Source: Candidatus Poribacteria bacterium
Lineage (GTDB): Bacteria; Poribacteria; WGA-4E; WGA-3G
Reading direction: 5' to 3'
DNA: 48,073 nt
NCBI GenBank assembly: GCA_022823085.1
Contig: JAJDXV010000094.1
Coordinates: 1-48,073 of the forward strand
Position numbers and translations under genes: made by a program. The notes beneath the pieces were generated by a model. That model searched no databases. It was not told where the DNA came from and saw only the letters and a list, made by a program, of their open reading frames with translations. Below, piece after piece: positions 35,020 to 43,273 of this stretch; position 1 is the first letter of the stretch, and each line of letters opens with the position of its first letter.

Positions 35020-35652
35020 CTACTCTTCAGAGGTTTTCGGGATCCGATAGCAGCATCTATGGCTTCCCTGCATCAGATGTTCTACCCGAACGATCTTGGT
35101 GTCCAAAGATTGGCGGAAGAGTGCCAATTCAATCTCACATACGTGCGGGTATTCCTCTGCAATGACTGCGATCGGGCAGTTATGCTCGATTAAAACGTAG
35201 TCGTCTTCTTCCTCATGAAAACGCGCCATGTACCCCTCTTCATCACGGATACAGGCAAGTTCTTTGACACGTTCAGGTAACGTTTTGCCTTTAAGCCGGA
35301 GTTGATACGCTGTCAGCTGCGATTTCATACGTTCACGGAACACTTTATTGATGAAGCCGGGACCATTAAATTTCGCGACCTCATTCATCAATCCGACAGC
35401 AAAACTGGCGTAGGTGGTCGGGAAGAGGCTGTTCGCTTCATCGGTTAATCGATAGACGTACGGCGGACGACCACGTCCCTGTTTTTCTTGGTGGTGTTCA
35501 ACCAATCCTTCTGATTCAAGTATTGCAAGGTGTTGTCGGACTCCCATCTGGCTGATATGCAACGCATCTGTCAGTTGACCGACAGTCATGCCTGCACGCA
35601 TCTTCAGTAGCTGCAGGATTCGCATTCGGGTTTCGCTCATTTCGCAATTCAC
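35020..35652 (-). CDS. SufR-like HTH regulator with Fe-S-type cysteines
   Basis: A 210-residue regulator with an N-terminal winged helix-turn-helix (RILQLLKMRAGMTVGQLTDAL, GVRQHLAILESEGLVEHH) and a C-terminal domain that keeps SufR-type cysteines: HNCPIAV, HVCEIELALF and SHRCCYRI. SufR relatives bind an iron-sulfur cluster and repress Fe-S or oxidative stress genes. The GTG start at 35652 with GAGG 7 bp upstream is better supported than an ATG four codons later. The ferredoxin downstream suggests redox regulation of that gene. Confidence 0.82.
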   Translation of the reverse strand: MNCEMSETRMRILQLLKMRAGMTVGQLTDALHISQMGVRQHLAILESEGLVEHHQEKQGRGRPPYVYRLTDEANSLFPTTYASFAVGLMNEVAKFNGPGFINKVFRERMKSQLTAYQLRLKGKTLPERVKELACIRDEEGYMARFHEEEDDYVLIEHNCPIAVIAEEYPHVCEIELALFRQSLDTKIVRVEHLMQGSHRCCYRIPKTSEE

Positions 35653-35720
35653 GTGGCTACCTCATATTGGGTTAATATCACAGTTTTATGTCTTTTCTAT
35701 TTTATATGACCTTACAAAGC

Positions 35721-35750
35721 ATTATACCACAACTGCATATCGCAATTCAA
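35721..35750 (-). promoter_or_regulatory. Promoter for the SufR-like operon
   Basis: On the - strand TTGAAT (35750-35745), an 18-bp spacer and a perfect TATAAT (35726-35721), about 70 bp upstream of the GTG. Confidence 0.5.
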
Positions 35751-35786
35751 GTGTTATCTGAAAAGGAATTTGAAAATAAACTCTTT

Positions 35787-35815
35787 TTGACTATTTTTCG
35801 CAAATCTGCTATCAT
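35787..35815 (+). promoter_or_regulatory. Promoter for the LamG protein gene
   Basis: TTGACT (35787-35792), 17 bp, then TATCAT (35810-35815), both one base from consensus, on the + strand and about 110 bp before the LamG gene. It lies back-to-back with the opposing promoter of the SufR-like gene. Confidence 0.6.
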
Positions 35816-35924
35816 TTTCGCGATTGATGTCGTGGTACACAGTTAAGAGTCTTTTCGTTAGTTCCGAAACCACTATTTAGCCAAAACCGTCTGTTTTCGG
35901 CTAATTGTATAAAAGGAGTTTATC

Positions 35925-36716
35925 ATGAAAAAGGTTCTTGTGATTTTCGCGGTGATGGGTCTGATGATCGGTTTCCTGCCGTGTAGTCAAGCCAATCCAC
36001 CGGAAGGATTAGTGCTGCATCTGAGTTTTGACGAGAATACGATTCAAGGCGACACCGCAAAGGATCAGTCTCAGGAAGGGAATGATGGGATCATTAACGG
36101 TGGCGCGAAAACAGTTGCCGGGAAACACGGCGAAGCGTTAGAATTTGACGGTCAAGACGATTTCGTTGAAATACCACTCGAAGATTCGATCACCTTTTCC
36201 ACGGGTGATTCCTTAACGGTCCAGGTGTGGATAAAAACGGACGATGAGCCGCCACAGAACGATGGGATCGTCGGGAATTATCGTCCTGCGACTGATGCGG
36301 TTTGGATACTCTCCGTCAGAGGCGATGATCCTGCGACGCGTGGCAAGATTGGGTTTAGTGTCCGCGATGTAGGGCGTGCGAGTAGTGCTGGACTCACGTC
36401 TAAGGATTTCCTGAACGATGACAAATGGCATGTCCTCGCGGGGGTCCGAGACCAGAAAGCAAAAAAGATACGACTCTACGTGGACGGTGAATTGATGGGT
36501 GAAGCCGACGACAATACAAAGGATGTCAACAGCGGACAGTCGGTTTGGATTGGAGAGCATCTGAACCGATTTTATAAAGGGCTGATTGATGAGGTGAAGA
36601 TTTGGAACCGTCCGTTGACCGCTGAGGAACTGAAACAGTCGGAGCTGCAACCGTCATCAGTTGATGCCTCTGGAAAGTTGACGACGCTATGGGCGGCAAT
36701 CAAGGCGGCATATTGA
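35925..36716 (+). CDS. Secreted LamG (concanavalin A-like) domain protein
   Basis: A 263-residue protein: signal peptide (1-23, ends in SQANPP) and one LamG/concanavalin A-like lectin domain (about 28-235) with GLVLHLSFDE, ALEFDGQDDFVEIP, ITFSTGDSLTVQVWIKT, LYVDGELMGEADD and LIDEVKIWNRPLTAEE. Such domains bind glycans or mediate protein contacts. The C-terminus is VDASGKLTTLWAAIKAAY, the same tail as in the two CBM9-like proteins. It is a single gene with its own promoter and a hairpin after it. Confidence 0.85.
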   Translation: MKKVLVIFAVMGLMIGFLPCSQANPPEGLVLHLSFDENTIQGDTAKDQSQEGNDGIINGGAKTVAGKHGEALEFDGQDDFVEIPLEDSITFSTGDSLTVQVWIKTDDEPPQNDGIVGNYRPATDAVWILSVRGDDPATRGKIGFSVRDVGRASSAGLTSKDFLNDDKWHVLAGVRDQKAKKIRLYVDGELMGEADDNTKDVNSGQSVWIGEHLNRFYKGLIDEVKIWNRPLTAEELKQSELQPSSVDASGKLTTLWAAIKAAY

Positions 36717-36763
36717 TCTTGAAAGGTGCGGTTGATGAAGTTTCAGAAAATAAATCGGTAATC

Positions 36764-36786
36764 AGGCGAGGATACAATCCTCGCCT
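36764..36786. terminator. Hairpin between convergent genes
   Basis: AGGCGAGGAT / ATCCTCGCCT, a perfect 10-bp stem with an ACA loop. It sits between the + gene ending at 36716 and the - gene ending at 36794; it lacks a following T-run, so may be a bidirectional or REP-type hairpin. Confidence 0.45.
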
Positions 36787-36793
36787 GCAATAA

Positions 36794-37849
36794 TCAAGAG
36801 ATCGAAAAAACGCTTACTCCTCCCGATTCGTCACCGACAGCAATATACTGGTCATTCGGTGACCAAACGAGGCTTGTGACTCCGGCTGTCAGAGCGGCTT
36901 CGTGAACCGCCAGAGAGCTGCGTCTGCCTCGCAATTGCCAGACGTAGACGAGACCGTCGGCACCGCCTGATGCCAGCAGTTTTCCGCGGTGTTGAAAACG
37001 CACAACGCTTAGAAAATCTTGATGCCCGGAAAGCGTAACGGGTCTGGTCCCCTCCGGTCCGCGACCGGAACAGTCCCACACCGTAATTTCCTGACCCCCT
37101 CCTGTCGCCAAGTATCGACTCGTGGCATCCCACGAGATTTCTCGCACTTTCGTCAGGTAGCCGGACATTTGCAAGTCGTCCCCGGTAGACATAATCCAGA
37201 AATGTACGGTTGAATCTTGGTCTCCGGTGGCGATGTGTTTGCCGTCAGGGCTCCACACAATCACCAGTGATGAGCCTCTCCATTCCAATCGGCGGAGGGC
37301 TTCCGCCTGTTTCGGGTCCCACAGTGTGACACCGCCGTAGGCAATCGAGGCAAGTTGCCTTACGCGTGGTCTCCATTGGATACCAGAAACCGTGCTCTGA
37401 TGGTCGGAATATTCGCGAACGAGATCGCCGCCAGCGTTCCAGAGTTTCAACTTACGCCCAGCGGCAGAGGCGAGTATCGGTTTTTCGCCGCTGCTCCAAG
37501 ATAGATGCTCAACCCATTCGGCGCCCCCGTCAAGCGAATGGGTCGCTTCGCCACTTGTTATATCCCACAACCGAATTTTCCCATCTTGTCCTGCGCTTGC
37601 GAGCACCTTGCTGTCTGGTCGCCACGCGATTGCCATTGTGCCGAATTCGTGTCCTTTGAAAGCGTGGATAATCGATCGACGGTGTCCTTCAAAAATGGTC
37701 ACCGGCCCGAGAACGGACGCGGCAGCGATGTATCTCCCATCAGGTGACCACGCCAGATCAATGACGTGGTCGCTGATGGTTGATGCCCAATTTTCGCGGA
37801 GTTGAGAGGGCTGGAAAAGGCGGTTGCTGAAGTTGTTTAAGCGAGACAT
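36794..37849 (-). CDS. WD40 repeat protein
   Basis: A 351-residue WD40 propeller with about seven repeats (for example SPDGRYIAAASVLGPVTIFE, RPDSKVLASAGQDGKIRLWD, SPDGKHIATGDQDSTVHFW, FQHRGKLLASGGADGLVYVW). No catalytic domain; no signal peptide. It starts 13 bp inside the COG0523 gene, so the two are translationally coupled. The pairing of a WD40 protein with a COG0523 GTPase argues for a role in metal handling, as an interaction platform; this is inference. Confidence 0.85.
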   Translation of the reverse strand: MSRLNNFSNRLFQPSQLRENWASTISDHVIDLAWSPDGRYIAAASVLGPVTIFEGHRRSIIHAFKGHEFGTMAIAWRPDSKVLASAGQDGKIRLWDITSGEATHSLDGGAEWVEHLSWSSGEKPILASAAGRKLKLWNAGGDLVREYSDHQSTVSGIQWRPRVRQLASIAYGGVTLWDPKQAEALRRLEWRGSSLVIVWSPDGKHIATGDQDSTVHFWIMSTGDDLQMSGYLTKVREISWDATSRYLATGGGQEITVWDCSGRGPEGTRPVTLSGHQDFLSVVRFQHRGKLLASGGADGLVYVWQLRGRRSSLAVHEAALTAGVTSLVWSPNDQYIAVGDESGGVSVFSIS

Positions 37850-39192
37850 GCTTCAAATCCTTCAGTCAATTCGGTCCGGTTGAGGTTGCGCCCGATGAAG
37901 ATGAGGCTATTGTAGCGCGGTTCCTCGCCCCACGGGCGGTCGGGACGACCGTCGAAGAGCATGTGAACACCTTGGAAGACGAATCGGTCCGGCTGCCCCT
38001 TGATGCTCAGAATACCTTTCATGCGGAAGATGTCGACCCCTTTTGTCCGCAGCAGATTGCTAATCCAATCGTTTAGCCGGTCGGGGTCGAGGTCGCCGGG
38101 GGTTGTGATGCCGACCGATGTGACTTCGTCATCATGTTCGTGGTCTGGCTTAAATTCGCGTTCGACAACTGGCTTGACGAGGGCACCGCTGCCAGAGAGT
38201 TGTGCTTGAAATTCGTCGGGGTGATGCTCGGTAAAGAGCGCGTAAGCACCGGAGCGGTCGATCTGCACGTCAAAGCGTAATTCGTCTGCTGTGAGATTCA
38301 ACGCAATGAGTCGTCCACTCGGTTGAAGGGTGCCTCCCGCCGAAAGTTCATACGCATCATCGGAGAAAACCATAACGACCGGCTCAACAGCGGCTTCCAA
38401 AGCTTCATCGGTTGACGCATTTACTGGCACCAAGGCGACTTTCATCGCCGGGTCAGGCCCTTCTTGAAGCACCAATTCATGCGTGCCTGCCGAAAGGTTA
38501 TAAACGCCAGCCCATTCAAAGGGGTACTCCGGTTCCATAAACTGTGGGTCAACCTCCAATGCCCGGTCCAGATCGAATCCGCCGACATTGAGAATCTTGT
38601 CCATTTCAACGACGGCGTCTTTCGTTCGATAAATCTTCGCTGCACTGTTCATGTTGCGAATTCTGGCTTCGAGTTGCTCTAACTCTTCCTCGGTCACAAG
38701 GTCAATCTTGTTCAACAAAATGACATCGGCAAAGGCAATCTGTTCACGCGCCTCGTCGCTGTCATCGATGTGCTGCCAGATGTGTTTGGCATCCACCAGC
38801 GTGGTGACGGAATCCAGTTGCAGTTTCTCCTGCATTTCGGTGTCCATGAAGAACGTCTGAGCAACGGGTCCAGGGTCCGCCAGCCCTGTGGTTTCGACCA
38901 TGATGTAGTCGAACTTATCGCGACGTTTCATCAGATTCCCCAAAATACGGATGAGATCACCGCGCACCGTGCAGCAGATGCAACCGTTGTTCATCTCGAA
39001 AATCTCTTCTTCGGCACCGATGACCAAATCATTATCGACACCGATCTCGCCAAATTCGTTTTCGATGACGGCGATACGTTTGCCGTGGTTTTCGGTGAGA
39101 ATACGGTTGAGAAGCGTGGTTTTACCAGACCCTAAAAAGCCCGTCAACACGGTGACAGGGACTTGATTGTTTAGTATGACTGTGTTTATCAT
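37837..39192 (-). CDS. COG0523 (CobW/ZNG1-type) metallochaperone GTPase
   Basis: A 451-residue GTPase: P-loop GFLGSGKT at 18-25, the CXCC metal motif CICC at 71-74, and a TKXD-like NKID near residue 160. It has the family's central beta-rich insertion (EPEYPFEWAGVYNLSAG... FTEHHPDEF) and a histidine-containing HEHDDEVTS segment, then a CobW_C domain (FRMKGILSIKG). Members hand metals such as zinc to target proteins; zinc is favoured here by neighbours. AGGAGAG lies 6 bp before the ATG. Confidence 0.9.
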   Translation of the reverse strand: MINTVILNNQVPVTVLTGFLGSGKTTLLNRILTENHGKRIAVIENEFGEIGVDNDLVIGAEEEIFEMNNGCICCTVRGDLIRILGNLMKRRDKFDYIMVETTGLADPGPVAQTFFMDTEMQEKLQLDSVTTLVDAKHIWQHIDDSDEAREQIAFADVILLNKIDLVTEEELEQLEARIRNMNSAAKIYRTKDAVVEMDKILNVGGFDLDRALEVDPQFMEPEYPFEWAGVYNLSAGTHELVLQEGPDPAMKVALVPVNASTDEALEAAVEPVVMVFSDDAYELSAGGTLQPSGRLIALNLTADELRFDVQIDRSGAYALFTEHHPDEFQAQLSGSGALVKPVVEREFKPDHEHDDEVTSVGITTPGDLDPDRLNDWISNLLRTKGVDIFRMKGILSIKGQPDRFVFQGVHMLFDGRPDRPWGEEPRYNSLIFIGRNLNRTELTEGFEACLA

Positions 39193-39211
39193 CTTTCTCT
39201 CCTTGTTGAAT

Positions 39212-39472
39212 TTAGCCAGCGGTCAAGCTAACGATGTCTGTCTGCTTTACCTCCGCCAGCGGTTTGTGAATCTTGTATTGCCGGGGCTTTCCCGGTGTAT
39301 CAAGGATTGCAATGACCGTTTCAATAGGCGGGCAGCCTTCTTCGGTGCATTGCAACTGCGTAATCATCACGGAGACATCTTCTGATAGGTCAAAGGCTTG
39401 GGAGACCCACGATTTGACTTCGGCGAGTTGCCGTGGGTCACTCTCCTTTTGCGAATTGAAAAAATTTAGCAC
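39212..39472 (-). CDS. Small conserved-looking protein in metal locus, unknown
   Basis: An 86-residue protein (MLNFFNSQKES...), with CTEEGCPPIETVI in the middle and no signal peptide. I do not recognise a family. Its GTG start shares one base with the stop of the thioredoxin-like ferredoxin gene (TAGTG) and has AGGAGG about 10 bp upstream, so it is translated with that gene. The following gene is the COG0523 GTPase, 19 bp away. Confidence 0.65.
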   Translation of the reverse strand: MLNFFNSQKESDPRQLAEVKSWVSQAFDLSEDVSVMITQLQCTEEGCPPIETVIAILDTPGKPRQYKIHKPLAEVKQTDIVSLTAG

Positions 39473-39909
39473 TATTGTATGGCCTCCTTTCCTCGCCCAT
39501 TTTTTTCAAACCCGGACGAGGGAGATCGAAACCGATCAAAACGGTGACTATCAAAGGCTGAGGGTAAGGGAAGTAGCGCATCTGTTCGCGCCACGGCTTC
39601 CGCCCAATCCACGAGTCGCGCATAGTGTAGATGGAGTTTTATCTCTCCTAACCACACGACATCGTGCGGTGATGTAATACAGATGACATTTGCGAGATCG
39701 CACGGCCCGAGGCAGCCTTCGCTGATTGTCAATGTTATTGAAGGGGACAGTCGCCTGCTCCGCCACTCCTGTTTGAGCCACTCGACCGGTACAGACGGTT
39801 TCCGTTTCTCTGTCACGCCACAACAACACCCCTTACAAACCAGTATATGCATTAAGACACGCCGCCTTGATGCCAGCTTGGGCGACGATTCGATTCTATC
39901 TGCTTTCAT
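39472..39909 (-). CDS. Thioredoxin-like 2Fe-2S ferredoxin-domain protein
   Basis: A 145-residue protein whose core runs HILVCKGCCCGVTEKRKPS, VPVEWLKQEWRSR, LTISEGCLGPCDLANV. Cysteines at CKGCCC and CLGPC suit the (2Fe-2S)-type, thioredoxin-like ferredoxin family that is also found beside cobalt- and COG0523-type genes. The start is uncertain: ATG 39909 (MKADRIESS) versus codons up to 39960 or an ATG at 39852 just before the domain. It lies about 80 bp after the AztD-like gene stop. Metal/redox role is inferred. Confidence 0.7.
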   Translation of the reverse strand: MKADRIESSPKLASRRRVLMHILVCKGCCCGVTEKRKPSVPVEWLKQEWRSRRLSPSITLTISEGCLGPCDLANVICITSPHDVVWLGEIKLHLHYARLVDWAEAVARTDALLPLPSAFDSHRFDRFRSPSSGFEKNGRGKEAIQ

Positions 39910-39989
39910 ACCTTTGTTACACTCCTGCGAATATACAGGTTCATCACTACCCAATGACATTCAAGGGTAGTGATGAATTTTCACGGCAC

Positions 39990-42287
39990 TTATTTCAAAA
40001 TGACCATCCGCTTCATCTGATGGAAAGACGACGTGGACAATCGGTAGAAATAGACACCACTTGAAACCGGTTCACCGACATCATTTCGACCATCCCAATA
40101 GGCAGCACGTGCCCTGCTTTGATAGAAACCCGCTGGCTGGAAGCCAATCGAAAGCGTTCGCACCAGTCGCCCTGTCGTATCGTAAATTGATAGCGTCACA
40201 GGGGCTGGCTCCGAAAGGTGATAAGGTATCCACGTTTCGGGATTAAACGGGTTGGGATAATTCTGCAACACGAGGCTCTGCTTGGGTATGCCAATCCCCT
40301 TAAGTGTAATCGGGAGAACAGCGTTGGCAAGTGCCTCTGGCGTCACGACGAAATTCAGTTTCTCCGAAGCGATCTCTCCGGTTGCATCCGCAACGGTGAC
40401 TTCGAGGGTGTCGCCAACTTGGACAACGCTCTGGCGTGAGAGGTCAGCGGTCGCTGCGGCAAAGTAGCCGTCTCGTACACGATTCGTCATAATAGCGTTC
40501 GTCCGCAGGTTTCGTACAGTGACCAGATAGCCATCAAGGTTCTGCACACCTTCTAATTGCCCGCTGACAACGAAAGCCCAAGTGCTATTTGGCGTGTCAA
40601 TTGATCTTGCAATCGGTGCCGCAGGAACTTGCGGTTGATTGGTCCAGGGTGCCCCGACAAAGGCAGCCTGTCGGGCGTGCGGCACGTTGACGATGTATCC
40701 CTTTGCACCTTCAATTGGGAACCCGTTGTCTGGTGCATTCGGTGTCCAGCCAACGAATTCTTGGTTGACATCATCCAGCTTAATTACCGTCGTTGCGCCA
40801 ACCATCTCCGCCAGCGACCGAGCGTTCATCGGCGTGCGAGGCTTCAGCGGTGCGGAGATCATGTTCAAACCTTTGGAGAGAGAAGCGTAGTAGACGAGAC
40901 TGAAATCATCTCCGTCTGTGGGTTCCTCGGCGACAGGTTCATGGCTGTGGTCAGCATCATGTTCTGGCGCGGGTCCCAGCGGTGCAACCCAATCCAAGGC
41001 TGTCATATTCACTGGCTGCCCCTCGACAGAAAATGTCCTGCTGACTGATACTGTGTCAAGGTCAACCTCAAGAATCTCACCGGCATTCGGGTTGCTGACA
41101 TAGGCGGAGCCACTACCGACAGCAAGCGCGGGGCGGGGACCTTCCGCGTCACTGAAATCTTCAACCACTTGTGTCGATCCGAGCAGCGTCCAATCGCTTG
41201 GGTTGAACACCTGCAACAGCCCGTCAACGGTCAGCACTGCTAACCTATCGCCATGTTCCTTGTCAAAATCGAAACCCCTGTAGACTGCTGGGAGTTCCTG
41301 AATGTCGTTCGGAGTAATCGCGGTCGAATCGGGGTGGATACGGACGAGGGCGTTGTAGCCCGGATCCGGGTTGCTACCGTAATTGCCGATGGCAAACGGC
41401 TGGGCGTGATGAGACCTGATGATGCTCGTTCGCAGACCGTCAGGATAAGCAATCTTGTGTGTGGAGAACAGCCCGGTTACTGGGTCGTGGGTCATCACGA
41501 AAATGCCGCCGTCCCCTGTGCCATCCTCGCGTTTCTCATTACAGCCGGCTAGGAAATGCTCGCCGACTATCGTTTCACCGTGCATACCGAGACAGGATGC
41601 CTGGAAATTTTCCTTGTCGTTGAACGTTTGAACGACATTTCCGTGTTCATCAAGGACAGCGAAGCCGCTCGGAAGTGAACCAAACTCACGATCAGGATCA
41701 GGTTCCGAGAAAATTATCTTCCCGCCGGGCACCGGTATTCCGGCACCGTGCTGCTGCGCAGAGGTCAATATGAGCGTGTCCGGGTTCGGTGAGAACAGAT
41801 CTTCCTCGCGCACAATGATGTTCTTTGAATCCACACCCTCACCAAAATTGCCATCGAAGTGGATGCTAACGCGCCCTGCATGGGAAACAAAGTGAACTGG
41901 GTTTTGGGAGTTTGCGATTTCGCCGGAAAGGCTGAACAACAGCAAGCTCGGTCTGCCTTTCTTCCTATCAAAGTGATCGCCGTGCGCTTCAAAGTACAGA
42001 CCGGAGTCGATGAAATCGACGCGATTGGCACCGCGTTGAACAACGCTTGCGATGCGACCGCTTTCGGTTGTGTAAACACGCGCAGGGGCTTCCATCATGA
42101 AGGTTTCGATCACTTCTCCATGGTCGAGGTCGATGAGTTGGAGTAAACCGGTTTCGCCATCTGCGACAAGTAACCGACCAAGCGGCTCATCATGCTCTTG
42201 ATACGCTTGATCCTCTTGTGCGATGGCTTGCATTGAGATGATTGAACAAGACATCAAAAACATAAGCAGAGCCAGTGTGGCTCTCAT
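39990..42287 (-). CDS. aztD: AztD-like zinc chaperone propeller fused to FlgD/T9SS-type C-terminal domain
   Basis: A 765-residue exported protein. The N-terminus (MRATLALLMFLMSCSIISM, cleavage near QAIAQ) is a signal peptide; a TTG at 42350 with GGAG 6 bp upstream is a rival start. The propeller (about 25-440) follows AztD: VDFIDSGLYFEAHGDH, NPVHFVSHAGRVSIHFDG, HHAQPFAIGNYGSNP, PRPALAVGSGSAYVSNPNAGEILEV. AztD carries zinc in the periplasm to AztC-type binding proteins. A His-rich linker (PEHDADHSHEP, about 440) leads to a middle domain and a 90-residue C-terminal domain from NYPNPFNPETWIPYHL to the end, of FlgD-like/type IX-sorting form. This addition is absent from described AztD proteins I know of. 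Zinc function is by homology. Confidence 0.8.
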   Translation of the reverse strand: MRATLALLMFLMSCSIISMQAIAQEDQAYQEHDEPLGRLLVADGETGLLQLIDLDHGEVIETFMMEAPARVYTTESGRIASVVQRGANRVDFIDSGLYFEAHGDHFDRKKGRPSLLLFSLSGEIANSQNPVHFVSHAGRVSIHFDGNFGEGVDSKNIIVREEDLFSPNPDTLILTSAQQHGAGIPVPGGKIIFSEPDPDREFGSLPSGFAVLDEHGNVVQTFNDKENFQASCLGMHGETIVGEHFLAGCNEKREDGTGDGGIFVMTHDPVTGLFSTHKIAYPDGLRTSIIRSHHAQPFAIGNYGSNPDPGYNALVRIHPDSTAITPNDIQELPAVYRGFDFDKEHGDRLAVLTVDGLLQVFNPSDWTLLGSTQVVEDFSDAEGPRPALAVGSGSAYVSNPNAGEILEVDLDTVSVSRTFSVEGQPVNMTALDWVAPLGPAPEHDADHSHEPVAEEPTDGDDFSLVYYASLSKGLNMISAPLKPRTPMNARSLAEMVGATTVIKLDDVNQEFVGWTPNAPDNGFPIEGAKGYIVNVPHARQAAFVGAPWTNQPQVPAAPIARSIDTPNSTWAFVVSGQLEGVQNLDGYLVTVRNLRTNAIMTNRVRDGYFAAATADLSRQSVVQVGDTLEVTVADATGEIASEKLNFVVTPEALANAVLPITLKGIGIPKQSLVLQNYPNPFNPETWIPYHLSEPAPVTLSIYDTTGRLVRTLSIGFQPAGFYQSRARAAYWDGRNDVGEPVSSGVYFYRLSTSSFHQMKRMVILK

Positions 42288-42777
42288 GCAAATAAGCATA
42301 AATCGTGAAATAGCGGCAGAAAAGTCGCGCTGAAAAACATACGTAAACAATGTATTCTCCAATTTTTTTTATTTAATAAATATAGGACTTACGCAGCTTG
42401 CTCCTTTGTCGCCCGATGCACTTCGCATCTGGGCGAGTACGCCGCAAAACTTCGCAGTTTGTGAACGAAGCGTCATAGGCTCAAAATTGCGTAGGTCATG
42501 AATTTAAATGAAATTACACTTAACGGCGAACATGCCAAGTGAAACGTATAAAATAGGTGTTGACATGTCGCGCGTACCGGATGCTTTGTTCGCGGAATAG
42601 GTGTGCATATAGACATCCTGAAAGCCGACCACGCATGGGTCCACAATCAGATAGCGTCTACGACAGAAACGCTACGATACGTTACAAAGCAGCGGTGTAC
42701 AAAGCGCGAGGTGCGTCATAGGTAACCCCGCTATATTTGTACAATCTAAGGATATAAAGGAAAAACAAAATCTGCCT
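42288..42777. other. Intergenic region upstream of aztD-like gene
   Basis: About 490 bp (or less with the TTG start) without a convincing gene. It contains the MITE-like element at 42384-42499; the other sequence up to the His/Cys-rich gene shows no RNA or promoter that I can support. The reading frames here are short and not gene-like. Confidence 0.5.
42384..42499. mobile_element. Small MITE-like element
   Basis: GGACTTACGCAG at 42385 and AATTGCGTAGGTC at 42485 form terminal inverted repeats around about 90 bp with internal palindromes (TTCGCAG, CGAAGCG). No coding capacity. It lies between the aztD-like gene and the gene upstream, and could affect its expression. Confidence 0.45.
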
Positions 42778-43149
42778 TTAAAAGGCATAATTTGCGAGTG
42801 CAGTGGAGAATACAGGTGGCGCACGACTTCGCGTGTGAATGACCGGTTTTAGCAGGATAAAAGTGTCTTCATAAAGTCGGAGTATCGTATGAAAGCAGAA
42901 GGGTGCGTTGAGAGCAAAGGGTTCAATCTCGACACCGACGTGCTGGCTGCAAAAGAAACAGGCTGCGCAGGTATCCTTGCTCTGCGAATGTTCGGTATGG
43001 CAATTATGGCAATGCGAATGTTCGCTATGATCGTGTGCCAGTCCGATAATACCCAGCAGCAGGACGTAGCAACATAAACCTGTTAAAACACAGATTTTCA
43101 AACTACGCCCAAATATTAACTTGTTGGGAAAAGTTGTGCCGTTTCTCAT
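42778..43149 (-). CDS. Small His/Cys-rich membrane protein, possibly metal binding
   Basis: A 123-residue protein (start MRNGTTFPNK) with one hydrophobic segment (VLTGLCCYVLLLGIIGLA) followed directly by AHDHSEHSHCHNCHTEHSQ and CAACFFCSQH, giving many His and Cys ligands suited to zinc or copper. The C-terminus has SRAPPVFS, which is common in small periplasmic metal-homeostasis proteins. Family not identified. Position between the ZnuA-like and AztD-like genes suggests a metal role. An in-frame codon to 43191 exists without a better ribosome-binding site. Confidence 0.55.
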   Translation of the reverse strand: MRNGTTFPNKLIFGRSLKICVLTGLCCYVLLLGIIGLAHDHSEHSHCHNCHTEHSQSKDTCAACFFCSQHVGVEIEPFALNAPFCFHTILRLYEDTFILLKPVIHTRSRAPPVFSTALANYAF

Positions 43150-43273
43150 ACACCAGAACCTATGGTTATGATTTAAAAAAATGAGTGCCAATAAACTTGC
43201 GATAAATTATAGCATGCGATTGTGTCAATGTCAAATAGAAGAAAAAGTTGATTCGGATTATTCCTTATGTTTA

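Noticed and set aside
39990..40262. Claim of a working type IX secretion system
   Set aside because: The FlgD-like domain alone does not prove it and no type IX component gene is in the window.
42500..42777. Riboswitch or Zur box upstream of the AztD-like gene
   Set aside because: No recognised riboswitch consensus or clear Zur-type palindrome could be picked out by eye.
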